In this document: piece after piece, positions 27,216 to 35,564 of the stretch
Layout: the number at the start of each line of letters is the position of its first letter
Numbering within the stretch: the stretch's first letter is position 1
NCBI RefSeq assembly: GCF_016862395.1
Contig: NZ_BOMW01000028.1
Span: forward strand, 62,001-126,000
Direction: 5' to 3'
From: Actinoplanes siamensis
Lineage (GTDB): Bacteria; Actinomycetota; Actinomycetes; Mycobacteriales; Micromonosporaceae
Length of the DNA: 64,000 bases
The notes under the pieces: model-generated
What the model was told of the DNA's origin: nothing
Databases searched by the model: none
What the model saw: the letters and a program-made list of their open reading frames with translations, nothing else
Position numbers and translations under genes: made by a program

Positions 27216-28220
27216 TCACCCACGCAACGCGCCGCGGACCGCCGCCAGTTGGTGGCGGTCCGCCTCGTACGGCGTGTACAGCGAGATGCGGTCGATCGTC
27301 GTACCGAATCGGGCCGTCAAGCGATCGGCGACGGTAACCGGGTCGCCGGACACCGCGAACGTGTCCAGCACCTCGTCGGTGATCTCCGCGCCCATGGCGG
27401 CCCAGTCCTGTCGCCGGGACAGCAGGTTCAGCCGGTCGGCCAGCTCGCCCCAGCCGTGCATGTCGAGAACCGGGCGGTAGGCCGGCGTCGACGCGTAGAA
27501 CGCGATCTGCCGGCGCACCGCCTGTTCGGCCTCGGCGCGCCGCGCCTCGTCCGTGCCGAGCACCACCATCGCGGACAGGCTGAGGGTGAAGCCGTCCAGC
27601 GAGCCGCCGCGCGCGTCGCGCAGCGCCGGGACGATCCTTTCCCCGAGGTACGCGACGCTGGTGAGCGGGTGCACGAGAAGCCCGTCGGCGACCCGGCCGG
27701 CGGCAGCCGTCATCCGCTCCCCCACCGCGGCCAGCTCCACCGGCGGGTTGCCGTGCGGGTTCGGGCCCGGGTCGAAGAACTCGCTCATCAGCGTGTGCTT
27801 GTAGAACTCGCCGCGGAACAACAGCCGCTCGCCGGTGGCCCAGGCGTGCCAGATCGCCCGCAGCGCCGCGACGAACTCCTCCATCCGCGCCGCCGGCCGG
27901 CTCCACGGCATCGAGAAACGGCGCTCGATGTGCGGCTTGACCTGTGAGCCGAGGCCGAGCCGGAACCGCCCCTCGGAGATCAGCCGCAGGTCGTTGGCGA
28001 GCACCGCCACGGTCATCGGATTGCGCGCGAAGGCCACCGCGATCCCGGACTGCAGCGAGATCCGCCGGGTGGCCCGCGCCGCCAGGGTCAGCGTGGTGAA
28101 GACGTCGTGTCTGGTCTCCGCCGCGCCGAAACCGTCGTAGCCGCCCTCCTCGGCGGCGACCGCCGCGGCCTCGACCTCGGCGGGGGACGCGGACACGGGT
28201 GCGGTGAAGTCGACGAGCAC
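27216..28220 (-). CDS. LLM-class F420-dependent oxidoreductase (TIGR03617-like)
   Basis: A 334-residue luciferase-like protein of a type common in mycobacteria and other F420 producers. GYDGFGAAETRHDVFTTLTL (about 28-47), GIAVAFARNPMTVA and FRLGLGSQVKPHIERRF are clear. GTG at 28220 gives LVDFTAPVSASPAEV as N-terminus; the frame remains open far upstream through another gene, which is an artefact of GC bias. It likely reduces a ketone, imine or similar with F420H2; substrate unknown. Confidence 0.87.
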   Translation of the reverse strand: MLVDFTAPVSASPAEVEAAAVAAEEGGYDGFGAAETRHDVFTTLTLAARATRRISLQSGIAVAFARNPMTVAVLANDLRLISEGRFRLGLGSQVKPHIERRFSMPWSRPAARMEEFVAALRAIWHAWATGERLLFRGEFYKHTLMSEFFDPGPNPHGNPPVELAAVGERMTAAAGRVADGLLVHPLTSVAYLGERIVPALRDARGGSLDGFTLSLSAMVVLGTDEARRAEAEQAVRRQIAFYASTPAYRPVLDMHGWGELADRLNLLSRRQDWAAMGAEITDEVLDTFAVSGDPVTVADRLTARFGTTIDRISLYTPYEADRHQLAAVRGALRG

Positions 28221-28237
28221 CCCCCAGTGATAGCAGG

Positions 28238-29065
28238 TCAGGAAACCGCGGCGCGGATCGCCCGGGCCATCACCTCGGTGGTCGCCGCGCGCAGCAGGTC
28301 GAGGTCCACCTCCTCGGTCACCTCGCCGGTGGCCAGGGCGACCACGGCGTCCCCGTCGTGGCGCGAGTGCGCCGGGTGCAGGGCGCGGGCGAAACCGGTG
28401 TGGCCGCTCTGGGCGAGCAGGTGGCAGTCGGTCTTGGTGAGCCGCGCGTCGGTGAGGACCACGGCGATCGTGGTGTTCTCCCGGCCGAACCCGGCGACCG
28501 GCCGTTCCACCGGGCCGCCGCCGAACAGCGGCCGGCCCTGCTCGCCGAGGACGTCGCCCCACGCGTTCACCACGGCCAGGGCGGTGACCAGGGCCGGTCC
28601 GACCCGGCCGTCGGCGCGGCCCAGGCCGCCCGGGTCGGAGCGGCCGCGCCAGCGGCCGGTCCGGGCGCCGGCGCCGGCCCCGGCGGACCCGGTGCGGAAC
28701 TCCTCGCCGTCCAGCGCCGCCAGCGCGGCCGCCCGGCCGGACCCGGCGGACGGCGGGATGCCCGCCACCGACCCGTCGAAGATCGACATGCCGACCACGA
28801 TCGGGACCGGGCCCAGCGCCGTGGGGAAGCCCAGGCCACGCTCGCGCAGCACCTGCATCACACCGTCCACGGCGGCCAGGCCGAACGCCGAGCCGCCGGA
28901 GAGCACCACGGCGTCCACCCGGTCGACCAGGCGGGTGGGATGCAGCAGGTCGAACTCGCGGGTGGCCGGGGCGCCGCCGCGCACCTCGCCGGAGCCCACC
29001 GTGCCGGGCGGCGGGAGGATCACCGTCACGCCGGTGCCGTCGCCGGTCCAGTTGCCGAGCCGCAT
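28238..29065 (-). CDS. P1-family N-terminal-nucleophile peptidase (DmpA/NylC-like)
   Basis: A 275-residue member of the DmpA/BapA/6-aminohexanoate-oligomer hydrolase family. Such proteins cut themselves into two chains; the new N-terminal Ser/Thr is the nucleophile. Seen: ATREFDLLHPTRLVDRVDAV, VLSGGSAFGLAAVDGVMQ and GRENTTIAVVLTDARL, where cleavage before the first Thr of NTT is expected as in NylC. It would release amino acids from D- or beta-peptides or related amides. It ends 17 bp upstream of the LLM gene start and probably shares its transcript. Confidence 0.88.
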   Translation of the reverse strand: MRLGNWTGDGTGVTVILPPPGTVGSGEVRGGAPATREFDLLHPTRLVDRVDAVVLSGGSAFGLAAVDGVMQVLRERGLGFPTALGPVPIVVGMSIFDGSVAGIPPSAGSGRAAALAALDGEEFRTGSAGAGAGARTGRWRGRSDPGGLGRADGRVGPALVTALAVVNAWGDVLGEQGRPLFGGGPVERPVAGFGRENTTIAVVLTDARLTKTDCHLLAQSGHTGFARALHPAHSRHDGDAVVALATGEVTEEVDLDLLRAATTEVMARAIRAAVS

Positions 29066-29246
29066 GGGACCAGCCTAGTGAACGGACCGCACGGTCCCGT
29101 GGGACGCCGGAGACTGCCGGGAACAGCGGGAACCGGCGGACGGATGTTGCCGCGGCGGGCGGCCGGAAAGCCGCCGGGCCGGGCGGCGGCTTCGTACCGT
29201 AATCCTGGAAGTTGACACCAGCCGCCTGGTTGCCCGGGGGATCCTG

Positions 29247-30869
29247 ATGAGCGCGACGACCCTGACCGAGCCGCCCCCGCGGCGCGCCTTCTTCGCCGAC
29301 CTCGGCGTGGGCTACAAGATCAGCGCGGTCGTCGCGGTCGGCGTCCTGGTGTCGGTGATCGCCGGCGTCCTGGCCACCCGCGCCCTGAGCCGGTCGGCCA
29401 ACTCCGCGCAGGAGCTCTACCGGTCGAACCTGGCCAGCGAGTCGGCGCTGGCCGAGCTGGAGACCCTCTCCGTGAGCACCCGCAACAACCTGGTGAACCT
29501 GCTGATCTCGCAGTCGGCCGCCGACGACGCCAAGTACGAGCAGCGCGTCCGGGACGACTTCACCGGCTTCGACACCGCGCTGGACCGATACCGCGCGGCC
29601 GAGCCGGCCGGCGATCCGGACACCATCGCGGCCCTGGAGTCCAATTGGAACACGTACCGGAACGTCGTGGAGAGCACCCAGATCCCCAACGCCCTGGCCA
29701 AGCGCGTCACGGCGTACGTCCAGGTGCGCGACACCCAGACGTCCCCGATCATCGACAAGGTCAACGCCGGCTTCGCGGAGCTGGGGCAGGCCGAGACGAA
29801 GGACGCCGAGGCGGCCGCCGCCGACGCCGAATCCACCTACCGCACCAGCCGCAACATGATCATCACGGTCCAGGTGGTCGGCGGCCTGCTCGCCATCCTC
29901 ATCGGCGGCCTGGTGATCCGCGGCGTCGTCGGCGCGCTCACCCGGGTCAAGCAGGTGTGTGCCGCCCTGGCCACCGGCGACCTGACCCACCACACCGGCC
30001 TGACCAGCAACGACGAGACCGGGCAGGCGGGCCGTGCGCTGGACAGCGCGCTGGTGAACCTGCGCGACACGATCGCCACCATCGACCAGTCGGCCACGTC
30101 GCTGGCCGGCGCCGCCGGTGAGGTCAACGAGGTGGCCACCGAGATCGCCGGGTCCGCCGAGCGCACCACCAGCCAGGCGCAGACCGTGTCGGCCGCCGCC
30201 GAACAGATCTCCCGCAGCGTGGACACCGTCTCCGCAGGCAGCGAGGAGATGGGCGCGTCGATCCGGGAGATCTCGCAGAACGCGTCCGAGGCGGCCCAGG
30301 TCGCCACGTCCGCCGTGGGCCTGGCGTCGCGCACCTCGGCCACGATGAACCAGCTCGGCGAGTCGTCCAGCGAGATCGGCGACGTGATCAGGACGATCAC
30401 CTCGATCGCCGAGCAGACCAACCTGCTGGCCCTGAACGCGACGATCGAGGCGGCGCGTGCCGGCGAGGCGGGCAAGGGCTTCGCGGTGGTCGCCAGCGAG
30501 GTGAAGGACCTCGCCCAGGAGACCGCGCGGGCCACCGAGGACATCTCCAAGCGGGTCGAGGCGATCCAGGCGGACACCGCCGGCGCGGTCGGCGCCATCG
30601 AGGAGATCACCCGGGTGATCGCGCGGATCAGCGACTTCCAGACCACCATCGCGTCCGCTGTGGAGGAGCAGACCGCGACCACGGCCGAGATGAACCGCAG
30701 CGTCAGCGAGGCCGCCGCGGGGACCGGCGACATCGCGCAGAACATCACCGGGGTGGCCGAGGCGGCGCGCTCGACGAGCGAAGGGGTGGAGCGTTCCCAG
30801 CAGACCACCGCCGAGCTGGCCCGGATGTCGGCCGAGTTGACCTCGCTGGTGAGCCGGTTCCGCTACTGA
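29247..30869 (+). CDS. Methyl-accepting chemotaxis protein
   Basis: A 540-residue chemoreceptor. Helix 1 is at about 24-50, an extracytoplasmic 4HB-type ligand domain spans 50-205, helix 2 is about 207-230, then HAMP ([19 protein letters not shown]) and a long signalling domain whose tip is [20 protein letters not shown]. The signalling half is almost the same as in the receptor at 23357-24916, but the sensor halves differ, so the two are paralogues with different ligands. No che genes adjoin. Confidence 0.93.
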   Translation: MSATTLTEPPPRRAFFADLGVGYKISAVVAVGVLVSVIAGVLATRALSRSANSAQELYRSNLASESALAELETLSVSTRNNLVNLLISQSAADDAKYEQRVRDDFTGFDTALDRYRAAEPAGDPDTIAALESNWNTYRNVVESTQIPNALAKRVTAYVQVRDTQTSPIIDKVNAGFAELGQAETKDAEAAAADAESTYRTSRNMIITVQVVGGLLAILIGGLVIRGVVGALTRVKQVCAALATGDLTHHTGLTSNDETGQAGRALDSALVNLRDTIATIDQSATSLAGAAGEVNEVATEIAGSAERTTSQAQTVSAAAEQISRSVDTVSAGSEEMGASIREISQNASEAAQVATSAVGLASRTSATMNQLGESSSEIGDVIRTITSIAEQTNLLALNATIEAARAGEAGKGFAVVASEVKDLAQETARATEDISKRVEAIQADTAGAVGAIEEITRVIARISDFQTTIASAVEEQTATTAEMNRSVSEAAAGTGDIAQNITGVAEAARSTSEGVERSQQTTAELARMSAELTSLVSRFRY

Positions 30870-31018
30870 CAGGTCGAGTCGGCTCGGCGGGCCGACCTCG
30901 GGGGCGCCGGGTCCGCCGGGCTGGGCCTCGAGAGCGCCGGGCCCGGCCCCGGCAGGCTCGGCGCGGCCGCGACGGGCTTGGCGGAAGGGGCGGTGGGCCG
31001 CGGCGTACGCTGGCCTTC

Positions 31019-31957
31019 ATGCCCGAACCGCGTACGGTGCGCATCGGCACCCGCAACAGTCCGATGGCGCTCGCCCAGGTCGACCGTGTCCGGAACATGC
31101 TGGCCGCCCGGCACCCGGACGTGCGGGCCGAGGTGCGGTCGATGACCACCAGCGGCGACCGGTGGCAGGGTGACCTGTCGCAGCTCGGCGGCAAGGGCGC
31201 GTTCACCAAGGAGGTCGACGCCGCGCTGCTGGCCGGTGAGGTGGACCTGGTCGTGCACTGTGTCAAGGACGTGCCCGGCGACCGGCCCGCGCCGGCCGGC
31301 ACGGTGATGGCCGCCTACCTGCCCCGCGACGACGTCCGGGACGCCTGGATCCACCCGGGTGGCGTCGCGATCGGCCAGGCCCCGGCCGGGACGGTGGTCG
31401 GCACCTCCGCGGTGCGCCGGATCGCGCAGATCGCCCTGCACTGGCCGCACCTGGTGATCCGGCCGATCCGCGGCAACGCCAACCGCCGGCTGGCGAAACT
31501 CGACGCCGGGGAGTACGACGCGCTGCTGCTGGCCGTCTCCGGCCTGGACCGCATCGGCGAACCCGGCCGGATCACCCATCCGCTGGACGTCGACACGATG
31601 GTCCCGGCGGTCGGCGCCGGCACGCTGGTGTTGCAGTGCCGCGAGGACGACAACGCGGTCCGCGACCTGGCGGCGAGCCTCGGCGACACCCGGGCCTGGG
31701 CGGAGACCACCGCCGAGCGCACCATGCTGCACATCCTGCAGGGCTCCTGCCACTCCCCGATCGCCGCGCTGGCACGCACCGAGCCGGACGGCCGGATCGG
31801 CCTGCGAGCCCGGGTGATCTCCCCGGACGGCAAGACGGTCGCCGACGCGCACGAGTGGGAGCGCGACCCGGTCCTGCTCGGCACGGCGGTCGCGGTATCC
31901 CTGATGCGCCAGGGCGCCCGCGAGATCCTGGCCGCCGCCGAGGCCGCGGCCGCCTGA
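31019..31957 (+). CDS. hemC: Hydroxymethylbilane synthase (porphobilinogen deaminase) homologue
   Basis: A 312-residue protein. The catalytic Asp (Asp84, in HCVKDVPGD) and the cofactor-binding Cys (Cys244, in [11 protein letters not shown]) are present at E. coli-like positions, as are [28 protein letters not shown] and AVGAGT. Joining four porphobilinogens to hydroxymethylbilane in tetrapyrrole synthesis is the expected reaction. Several surrounding residues differ from canonical enzymes (for example GSCHSP for GGCQVP). No other heme gene adjoins, so it may be a second copy with its own role. Confidence 0.88.
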   Translation: MPEPRTVRIGTRNSPMALAQVDRVRNMLAARHPDVRAEVRSMTTSGDRWQGDLSQLGGKGAFTKEVDAALLAGEVDLVVHCVKDVPGDRPAPAGTVMAAYLPRDDVRDAWIHPGGVAIGQAPAGTVVGTSAVRRIAQIALHWPHLVIRPIRGNANRRLAKLDAGEYDALLLAVSGLDRIGEPGRITHPLDVDTMVPAVGAGTLVLQCREDDNAVRDLAASLGDTRAWAETTAERTMLHILQGSCHSPIAALARTEPDGRIGLRARVISPDGKTVADAHEWERDPVLLGTAVAVSLMRQGAREILAAAEAAAA

Positions 31958-32060
31958 CGGCTGCCCACCGGTCGGCGTGCCGCACAGCAGCCGGGCGGCA
32001 CGCGCAGCCTCGCCGCCGGCCGCGAAATCGCGTGTCCTGGTCGGACGCCGGCAGGCTACT

Positions 32061-32537
32061 GTGTCTTTGGTGGGTATCTCCGCGCACCTGGCACGACTGC
32101 GGGCGATGATCGGCCACGAGCTGGTCCTGCTGCCGTCGGTGTCGGTCATCGTCGTCGACGAGCAGGCACGGCTCCTGTTGGTGCGGCATGCGGGCCACCG
32201 GGACGGGTGGGCGGTCCCGGGCGGCGCCGTCGACATCGGCGAATCGCCGGCGCGGGCTGCCGTGCGGGAGATCCAGGAGGAGACCGGCCTCCGGATCGGC
32301 TCGCCCCGGCTGCTGGATGTGCTCGGTGGCGCCGACTACGAGGTGACCTATCCCAACGGCGACCGGGTCGCCTACGTCACCGCCGTCTACCAGGCAGGTG
32401 TCGCCGGTGGGAGACCCGTCCCCGACCAGGAGGAGATCAGCGAGCTGGGCTGGTTCAGCCCGGCGCAGCTCCCCGGCGCCGACCTCAACCGATTCAGCCG
32501 GGCACTGCTACGGGCGACGGGCCACCTCGCCGGCTGA
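32061..32537 (+). CDS. NUDIX hydrolase
   Basis: A protein of about 158 residues with a perfect Nudix box, GAVDIGESPARAAVREIQEE then TGL, matching GX5EX7REUXEEXGU. Before it are LPSVSVIVVDEQARLLLVRH and GWAVPGG. It should hydrolyse a nucleoside diphosphate linked to some group X with magnesium. GTG at 32061 (VSLVGISAHLARL) has a GCAGG site; the frame is open to 31977 and other GTGs are possible. Confidence 0.87.
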   Translation: MSLVGISAHLARLRAMIGHELVLLPSVSVIVVDEQARLLLVRHAGHRDGWAVPGGAVDIGESPARAAVREIQEETGLRIGSPRLLDVLGGADYEVTYPNGDRVAYVTAVYQAGVAGGRPVPDQEEISELGWFSPAQLPGADLNRFSRALLRATGHLAG

Positions 32538-32616
32538 GGCCGGGCAATGGTCGAGGTCACCGGACACGCCACCGGAAGCCCGGCGCCGCCACGGGCCTCG
32601 CCGGCTGAAGCCGGGC
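32526..32616 (+). repeat. Dispersed 20-bp direct repeat, including the NUDIX stop
   Basis: CTCGCCGGCTGAGGCCGGGC at 32526-32545 recurs at 32597-32616 with one change. Each copy carries a short CCGGC-TGAG/TGAA-GCCGG hairpin. The first copy spans the NUDIX stop codon. The hairpins could serve as weak tandem terminators. The rest of 32538-32757 shows no gene. Confidence 0.6.
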
Positions 32617-32757
32617 GGGTTGTCCACGCGAATCCGGCTCCCTGGCCGGTGAGCCACGTAGCGCGGAACGGACCTCGCCCATCGTTGCCTGACGGCGCGC
32701 CGGGCCGCCCGCGACGACACCTGACCTCCCGCCCGTGTCCCCCGCGGAAAGAAAGCG

Positions 32758-33639
32758 TCAGGAGAACTGCGGGATGACCTCTTCGGCGAACGCCAGCAGC
32801 GGCTCGTGCTCGTACGCCACCCGCGGAATGTAGATGATCACGTAGTCCGCCCCGGCGGCCGCGATCTTCTCCAGCTTCTCCCGGATCTGCGCGCTGCTCT
32901 CCCCCGGCTCCAGGGACAGCCCCGTCGACTTGACGATCCGGCCGTAGTCGGTCCCCTGCTCGTCGCAGTGCTTGCGCAGCACGGCCAGCTTCTGCCGGAT
33001 CAGCTCGGGGTCGCCGCCGCCCACGTTGCAGCCGTCCGCGTACTTCGCGACCAGCTTCAGCGTCACCTTCTCGCCACCGCCGCCGAGCCACAGGTCCGGC
33101 TTGCGGCCGCCGGCGCCCTTCGGCTCGTTGATCGGCCCGTCGATCCGGTAGTGCCGCCCCTGGAAGACCGGCCTCTCCTCGGTCCACATCCGGTGCACGA
33201 TCTCCACGGCCTCGCGGAACGCGCGCATCCGTTCCGGCACGTCGGCCCACTCGTAGCCGTACGCCTTCCACTCGTGCTCGTACCACCCGGCGCCGAGCCC
33301 GGCCAGCAGCCGCCCGTGGCTGGCCACGTCCACAGTCGACGCGATCTTGGCGAACAGCGCCGGGTGCCGGTACCCGTTGCAGCCCACCATCTGACCGATC
33401 TTGACCCGGCTGGTGTCCCGCGCGAGCGTCGAGCTCACCGTCCACGCCTCGAACGTGGTGTTGATCGTCGGCTCCGGCACGGTGTGGAAGTGGTCGTACA
33501 CCCACACCGAGTCCCACGGCCCGGCGTCGGCCAGCTTGGCCACGGCGGTCATCGCCTCGTACTGCTCCACCGGGTCGTCGATCTCGACCAGGTCCATCCG
33601 CCAGCCCTGCGGCACGAAAAGCCCGAACTTGATGCTCAT
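32758..33639 (-). CDS. LLM-class F420-dependent oxidoreductase (TIGR03560-like)
   Basis: A 293-residue luciferase-like oxidoreductase. MSIKFGLFVPQGW opens it; WDSVWVYDHFHTVPEPTINT (about 44-63), TSRVKIGQMVGCNGYRHPAL and LLAGLGAGWYEHEWKAYGYE are typical of the F420-dependent TIGR03560 group. The lone position and the own promoter region give no substrate hint. It is the sixth LLM protein in the window. Confidence 0.88.
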   Translation of the reverse strand: MSIKFGLFVPQGWRMDLVEIDDPVEQYEAMTAVAKLADAGPWDSVWVYDHFHTVPEPTINTTFEAWTVSSTLARDTSRVKIGQMVGCNGYRHPALFAKIASTVDVASHGRLLAGLGAGWYEHEWKAYGYEWADVPERMRAFREAVEIVHRMWTEERPVFQGRHYRIDGPINEPKGAGGRKPDLWLGGGGEKVTLKLVAKYADGCNVGGGDPELIRQKLAVLRKHCDEQGTDYGRIVKSTGLSLEPGESSAQIREKLEKIAAAGADYVIIYIPRVAYEHEPLLAFAEEVIPQFS

Positions 33640-34046
33640 CCCCCCAACCTATCCACTGATCACCGCCGAGCCGCGCACCCTCACGACACACCGCCAGCGC
33701 CCCGCCGCACCCTCCCGCCGGCATCGGCGTGTGCCTGGCGACACCGTCAGGCACCCCCAGCTGCCGGCCGCGCGCTTCCGGCTGGCGCCGGTGGGTGTCT
33801 CCGGCCACCCCTTGTGGGCCGGCTGGGCTCTTCGGCCGGGAGTCAGTGGCGGGGTGGGCGGGCTCGGGTGTCCAGGGGCGGGGCCACACCGGGGATGACA
33901 CCGGCTCGGTGATCATGAGGTGCGTCACCTCTGGTTCAGTGAACGGCCATGGCCGCTTCCGTACGTGCCTCTCTGCAGCGCTGCAACCCACGACCCGTCG
34001 CTGACCTGCGTGCTCTTTCTCCTCGGCGGCGAAACGGGAGCCCTCT

Positions 34047-34059
34047 CCGTAACTTTCGG
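34047..34059 (-). promoter_or_regulatory. Operator copy 1 of the CGAAAGTTNCGG motif (regulator promoter)
   Basis: On the minus strand the site reads CCGAAAGTTACGG. The same core occurs twice in the gap between the binding-protein gene and the GH3 glycosidase gene. Its presence at the LacI promoter suggests autoregulation. LacI-family sites built on CGAA/TTCG half-sites are known for the Streptomyces xyloside regulator BxlR. Confidence 0.6.
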
Positions 34060-34069
34060 CAACGGCACC

Positions 34070-34081
34070 GGAAGCGCTCCC
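34070..34081. promoter_or_regulatory. CebR-box-like near-palindrome GGAAGCGCTCCC
   Basis: With flanks it matches 12 of 14 positions of the Streptomyces CebR box (TGGGAGCGCTCCCA): the right arm is perfect and the left arm has two changes. It may be a site for a second, cellobiose-type LacI regulator encoded elsewhere, or a chance near-match. Confidence 0.4.
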
Positions 34082-34103
34082 ACGGCAAAACCGCAGCCCG
34101 CGC

Positions 34104-34115
34104 TTAACCGGTTAA
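34104..34115. promoter_or_regulatory. Perfect palindrome TTAACCGGTTAA upstream of the LacI gene
   Basis: A perfect 12-base palindrome with a central CG, as in LacI-family operators. It is 113 bp before the ATG and overlaps the AT-rich promoter zone. It differs from the CGAAAGTTNCGG sites, so the promoter may be read by more than one regulator. Confidence 0.5.
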
Positions 34116-34227
34116 CAGAAATCGGTCACTTTCCAGCGTATTGAACTCGTGGGTAGCCATGGCATGATTTCGGTGCCGGGCCCGGAAGTTGCAGACATTG
34201 CGCCCCGGCGGTAAGGAGCGCGTCCCC

Positions 34228-35253
34228 ATGGCAGTCGGCAAGCAGCGGGTCACCATCGCCGCCATCGCGGACGCCGCCGGTGTCTCCGTGCCTACCGTCT
34301 CCCGCGTGCTCAACGGGCGCTCGGACGTGTCCCCGCAGACCCGGGAGCTCATCGAGCGGCTGCTCCGCGAGCACGACTACCGGCCTCGCAACTCTCGGCA
34401 CTCGGGACGAGCCCGGCTGATCGACCTGGTCTTCAACGACCTGGACAGCCCGTGGGCCTTGGAGCTGGTGCGCGGTGTGGAGGACGTGACCCACGCGGCA
34501 GGCGTCGGGACCGTGGTGTCCCAGGTGCACCGGCGCACCACAGCCACCCGCCAGTGGCTGCAGAACCTGCGGGCCCGCGCCTCGGACGGGGTGGTCTTCG
34601 TGACCTCCGACGTGGCCGAGCCGGTGCACAGCGAGCTGCACCGGCTCCGCGTGCCGGTGGTGATCATCGACCCGGCCGGCGGGGCGGCGACCGACGTGCC
34701 GACGATCGGGGCGACCAACTGGTCGGGCGGGCGCACGGCCACCGACCACCTGATCAGTCTCGGACATCGGCGCATCGGGTTCATCGCCGGGCCGAAGGAT
34801 CTGCTGTGCAGCCGCGCGCGGCTCGACGGGTTCCGCGCGGCGATGGAGGCGGCAGGTGTTCCGGTCGACCCGTGCCTGCTGGAGCAGGGCGACTTCCGCA
34901 ACGAGTCGGGTTTCCTGGCCGGCAGCCGGCTGCTCGACCAGCCCGACCGGCCGACCGCGATCTTCGCGTCCAGCGACCAGATGGCGCTCGGGGTCTACGA
35001 GGCGGCCCGCCGCCGTGGCCTGCGGGTGCCCGACGACCTGAGCGTGATCGGCTTCGACGACCTGCCGGACGCGTGCTGGTCCTCGCCGCCGTTGACCACG
35101 ATCCGCCAGCCGCTGGCCGAGATGGGCGCGCTCGCCGCGCGGACGATCCTGCGCCTGTCGCGCGGCGAGACCATCGAGACCCCGCGGGTGGAGCTGGTCA
35201 CCAAGCTGATCGTGCGGGAAAGCACGAAGTCACTCGCCGAGACGGCCGGCTGA
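34228..35253 (+). CDS. LacI-family transcriptional regulator (BxlR-like by context)
   Basis: A 341-residue regulator. The helix-turn-helix is TIAAIADAAGVSVPTVSRVL (about 8-27) and the hinge helix is SPQTRELIERLLREH. The sugar-binding periplasmic-protein-like domain includes DGVVFVTSDVAEP, HRRIGFIAGPKDLLCSRARL and SVIGFDDLPDACWSSPPLTT. ATG at 34228 has AAGGAG upstream; an in-frame GTG/ATG at 34189 is less likely. It is convergent with the ABC operon it most likely controls. Confidence 0.92.
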   Translation: MAVGKQRVTIAAIADAAGVSVPTVSRVLNGRSDVSPQTRELIERLLREHDYRPRNSRHSGRARLIDLVFNDLDSPWALELVRGVEDVTHAAGVGTVVSQVHRRTTATRQWLQNLRARASDGVVFVTSDVAEPVHSELHRLRVPVVIIDPAGGAATDVPTIGATNWSGGRTATDHLISLGHRRIGFIAGPKDLLCSRARLDGFRAAMEAAGVPVDPCLLEQGDFRNESGFLAGSRLLDQPDRPTAIFASSDQMALGVYEAARRRGLRVPDDLSVIGFDDLPDACWSSPPLTTIRQPLAEMGALAARTILRLSRGETIETPRVELVTKLIVRESTKSLAETAG

Positions 35254-35515
35254 CATCCGCCCGGCTCCGCCACCGGCGCCGCCGGCGGCTCACCGCGATC
35301 TCGGCGCAACGGCAGCCCACTCCCCCGGGATCGCGGCAAGAGGGGCACCTCCCGCAGCAAGGCAGCGAGGAAACAGCAGGCCGGTGACGAGCAGAGCCGG
35401 GGAGGCGCGGCCCGAGCAACACGCGAGGCGCGCGGCACGCGGAATGGGCGACACGCGAGGCGGTGACGCGCCAGTGCGGCACGGGCAAGAGCGCGACGGG
35501 CAAGGGCGCGACGCG

Positions 35516-35549
35516 CCAGTGCGGTGACCCCCGGGGGTCACCGCACTGG
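35516..35549. terminator. 34-bp perfect palindrome, bidirectional terminator
   Basis: CCAGTGCGGTGACCCCC (35516-35532) is followed immediately by its exact complement (35533-35549). It lies 15 bp beyond the stop of the last ABC permease gene and in the tail-to-tail gap with the LacI gene, so it can end both transcripts. The 311-bp gap also holds a second partial copy of its flank (GACGCGCCAGTGCGG at about 35465 and 35510) but no gene. Confidence 0.8.
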
Positions 35550-35564
35550 ACAGCGCGACGTCGC

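Larger units (their letters stand above)
33640..34227. other. 588-bp intergenic region ahead of the LacI gene
   Basis: I see no convincing gene here. The part up to about 34040 is GC-rich without coding pattern. The last 180 bp are distinctly richer in A and T and hold three operator-like elements (34047-34059, 34070-34081, 34104-34115) described separately. They form the promoter of the regulator that starts at 34228. Confidence 0.6.

Noticed and set aside
28221-29993. Upstream extension of the LLM gene frame (27216) through the peptidase gene to 29993
   Set aside because: The extension is low-complexity and overlaps the P1 peptidase and the chemoreceptor start; GTG at 28220 gives the proper family N-terminus.
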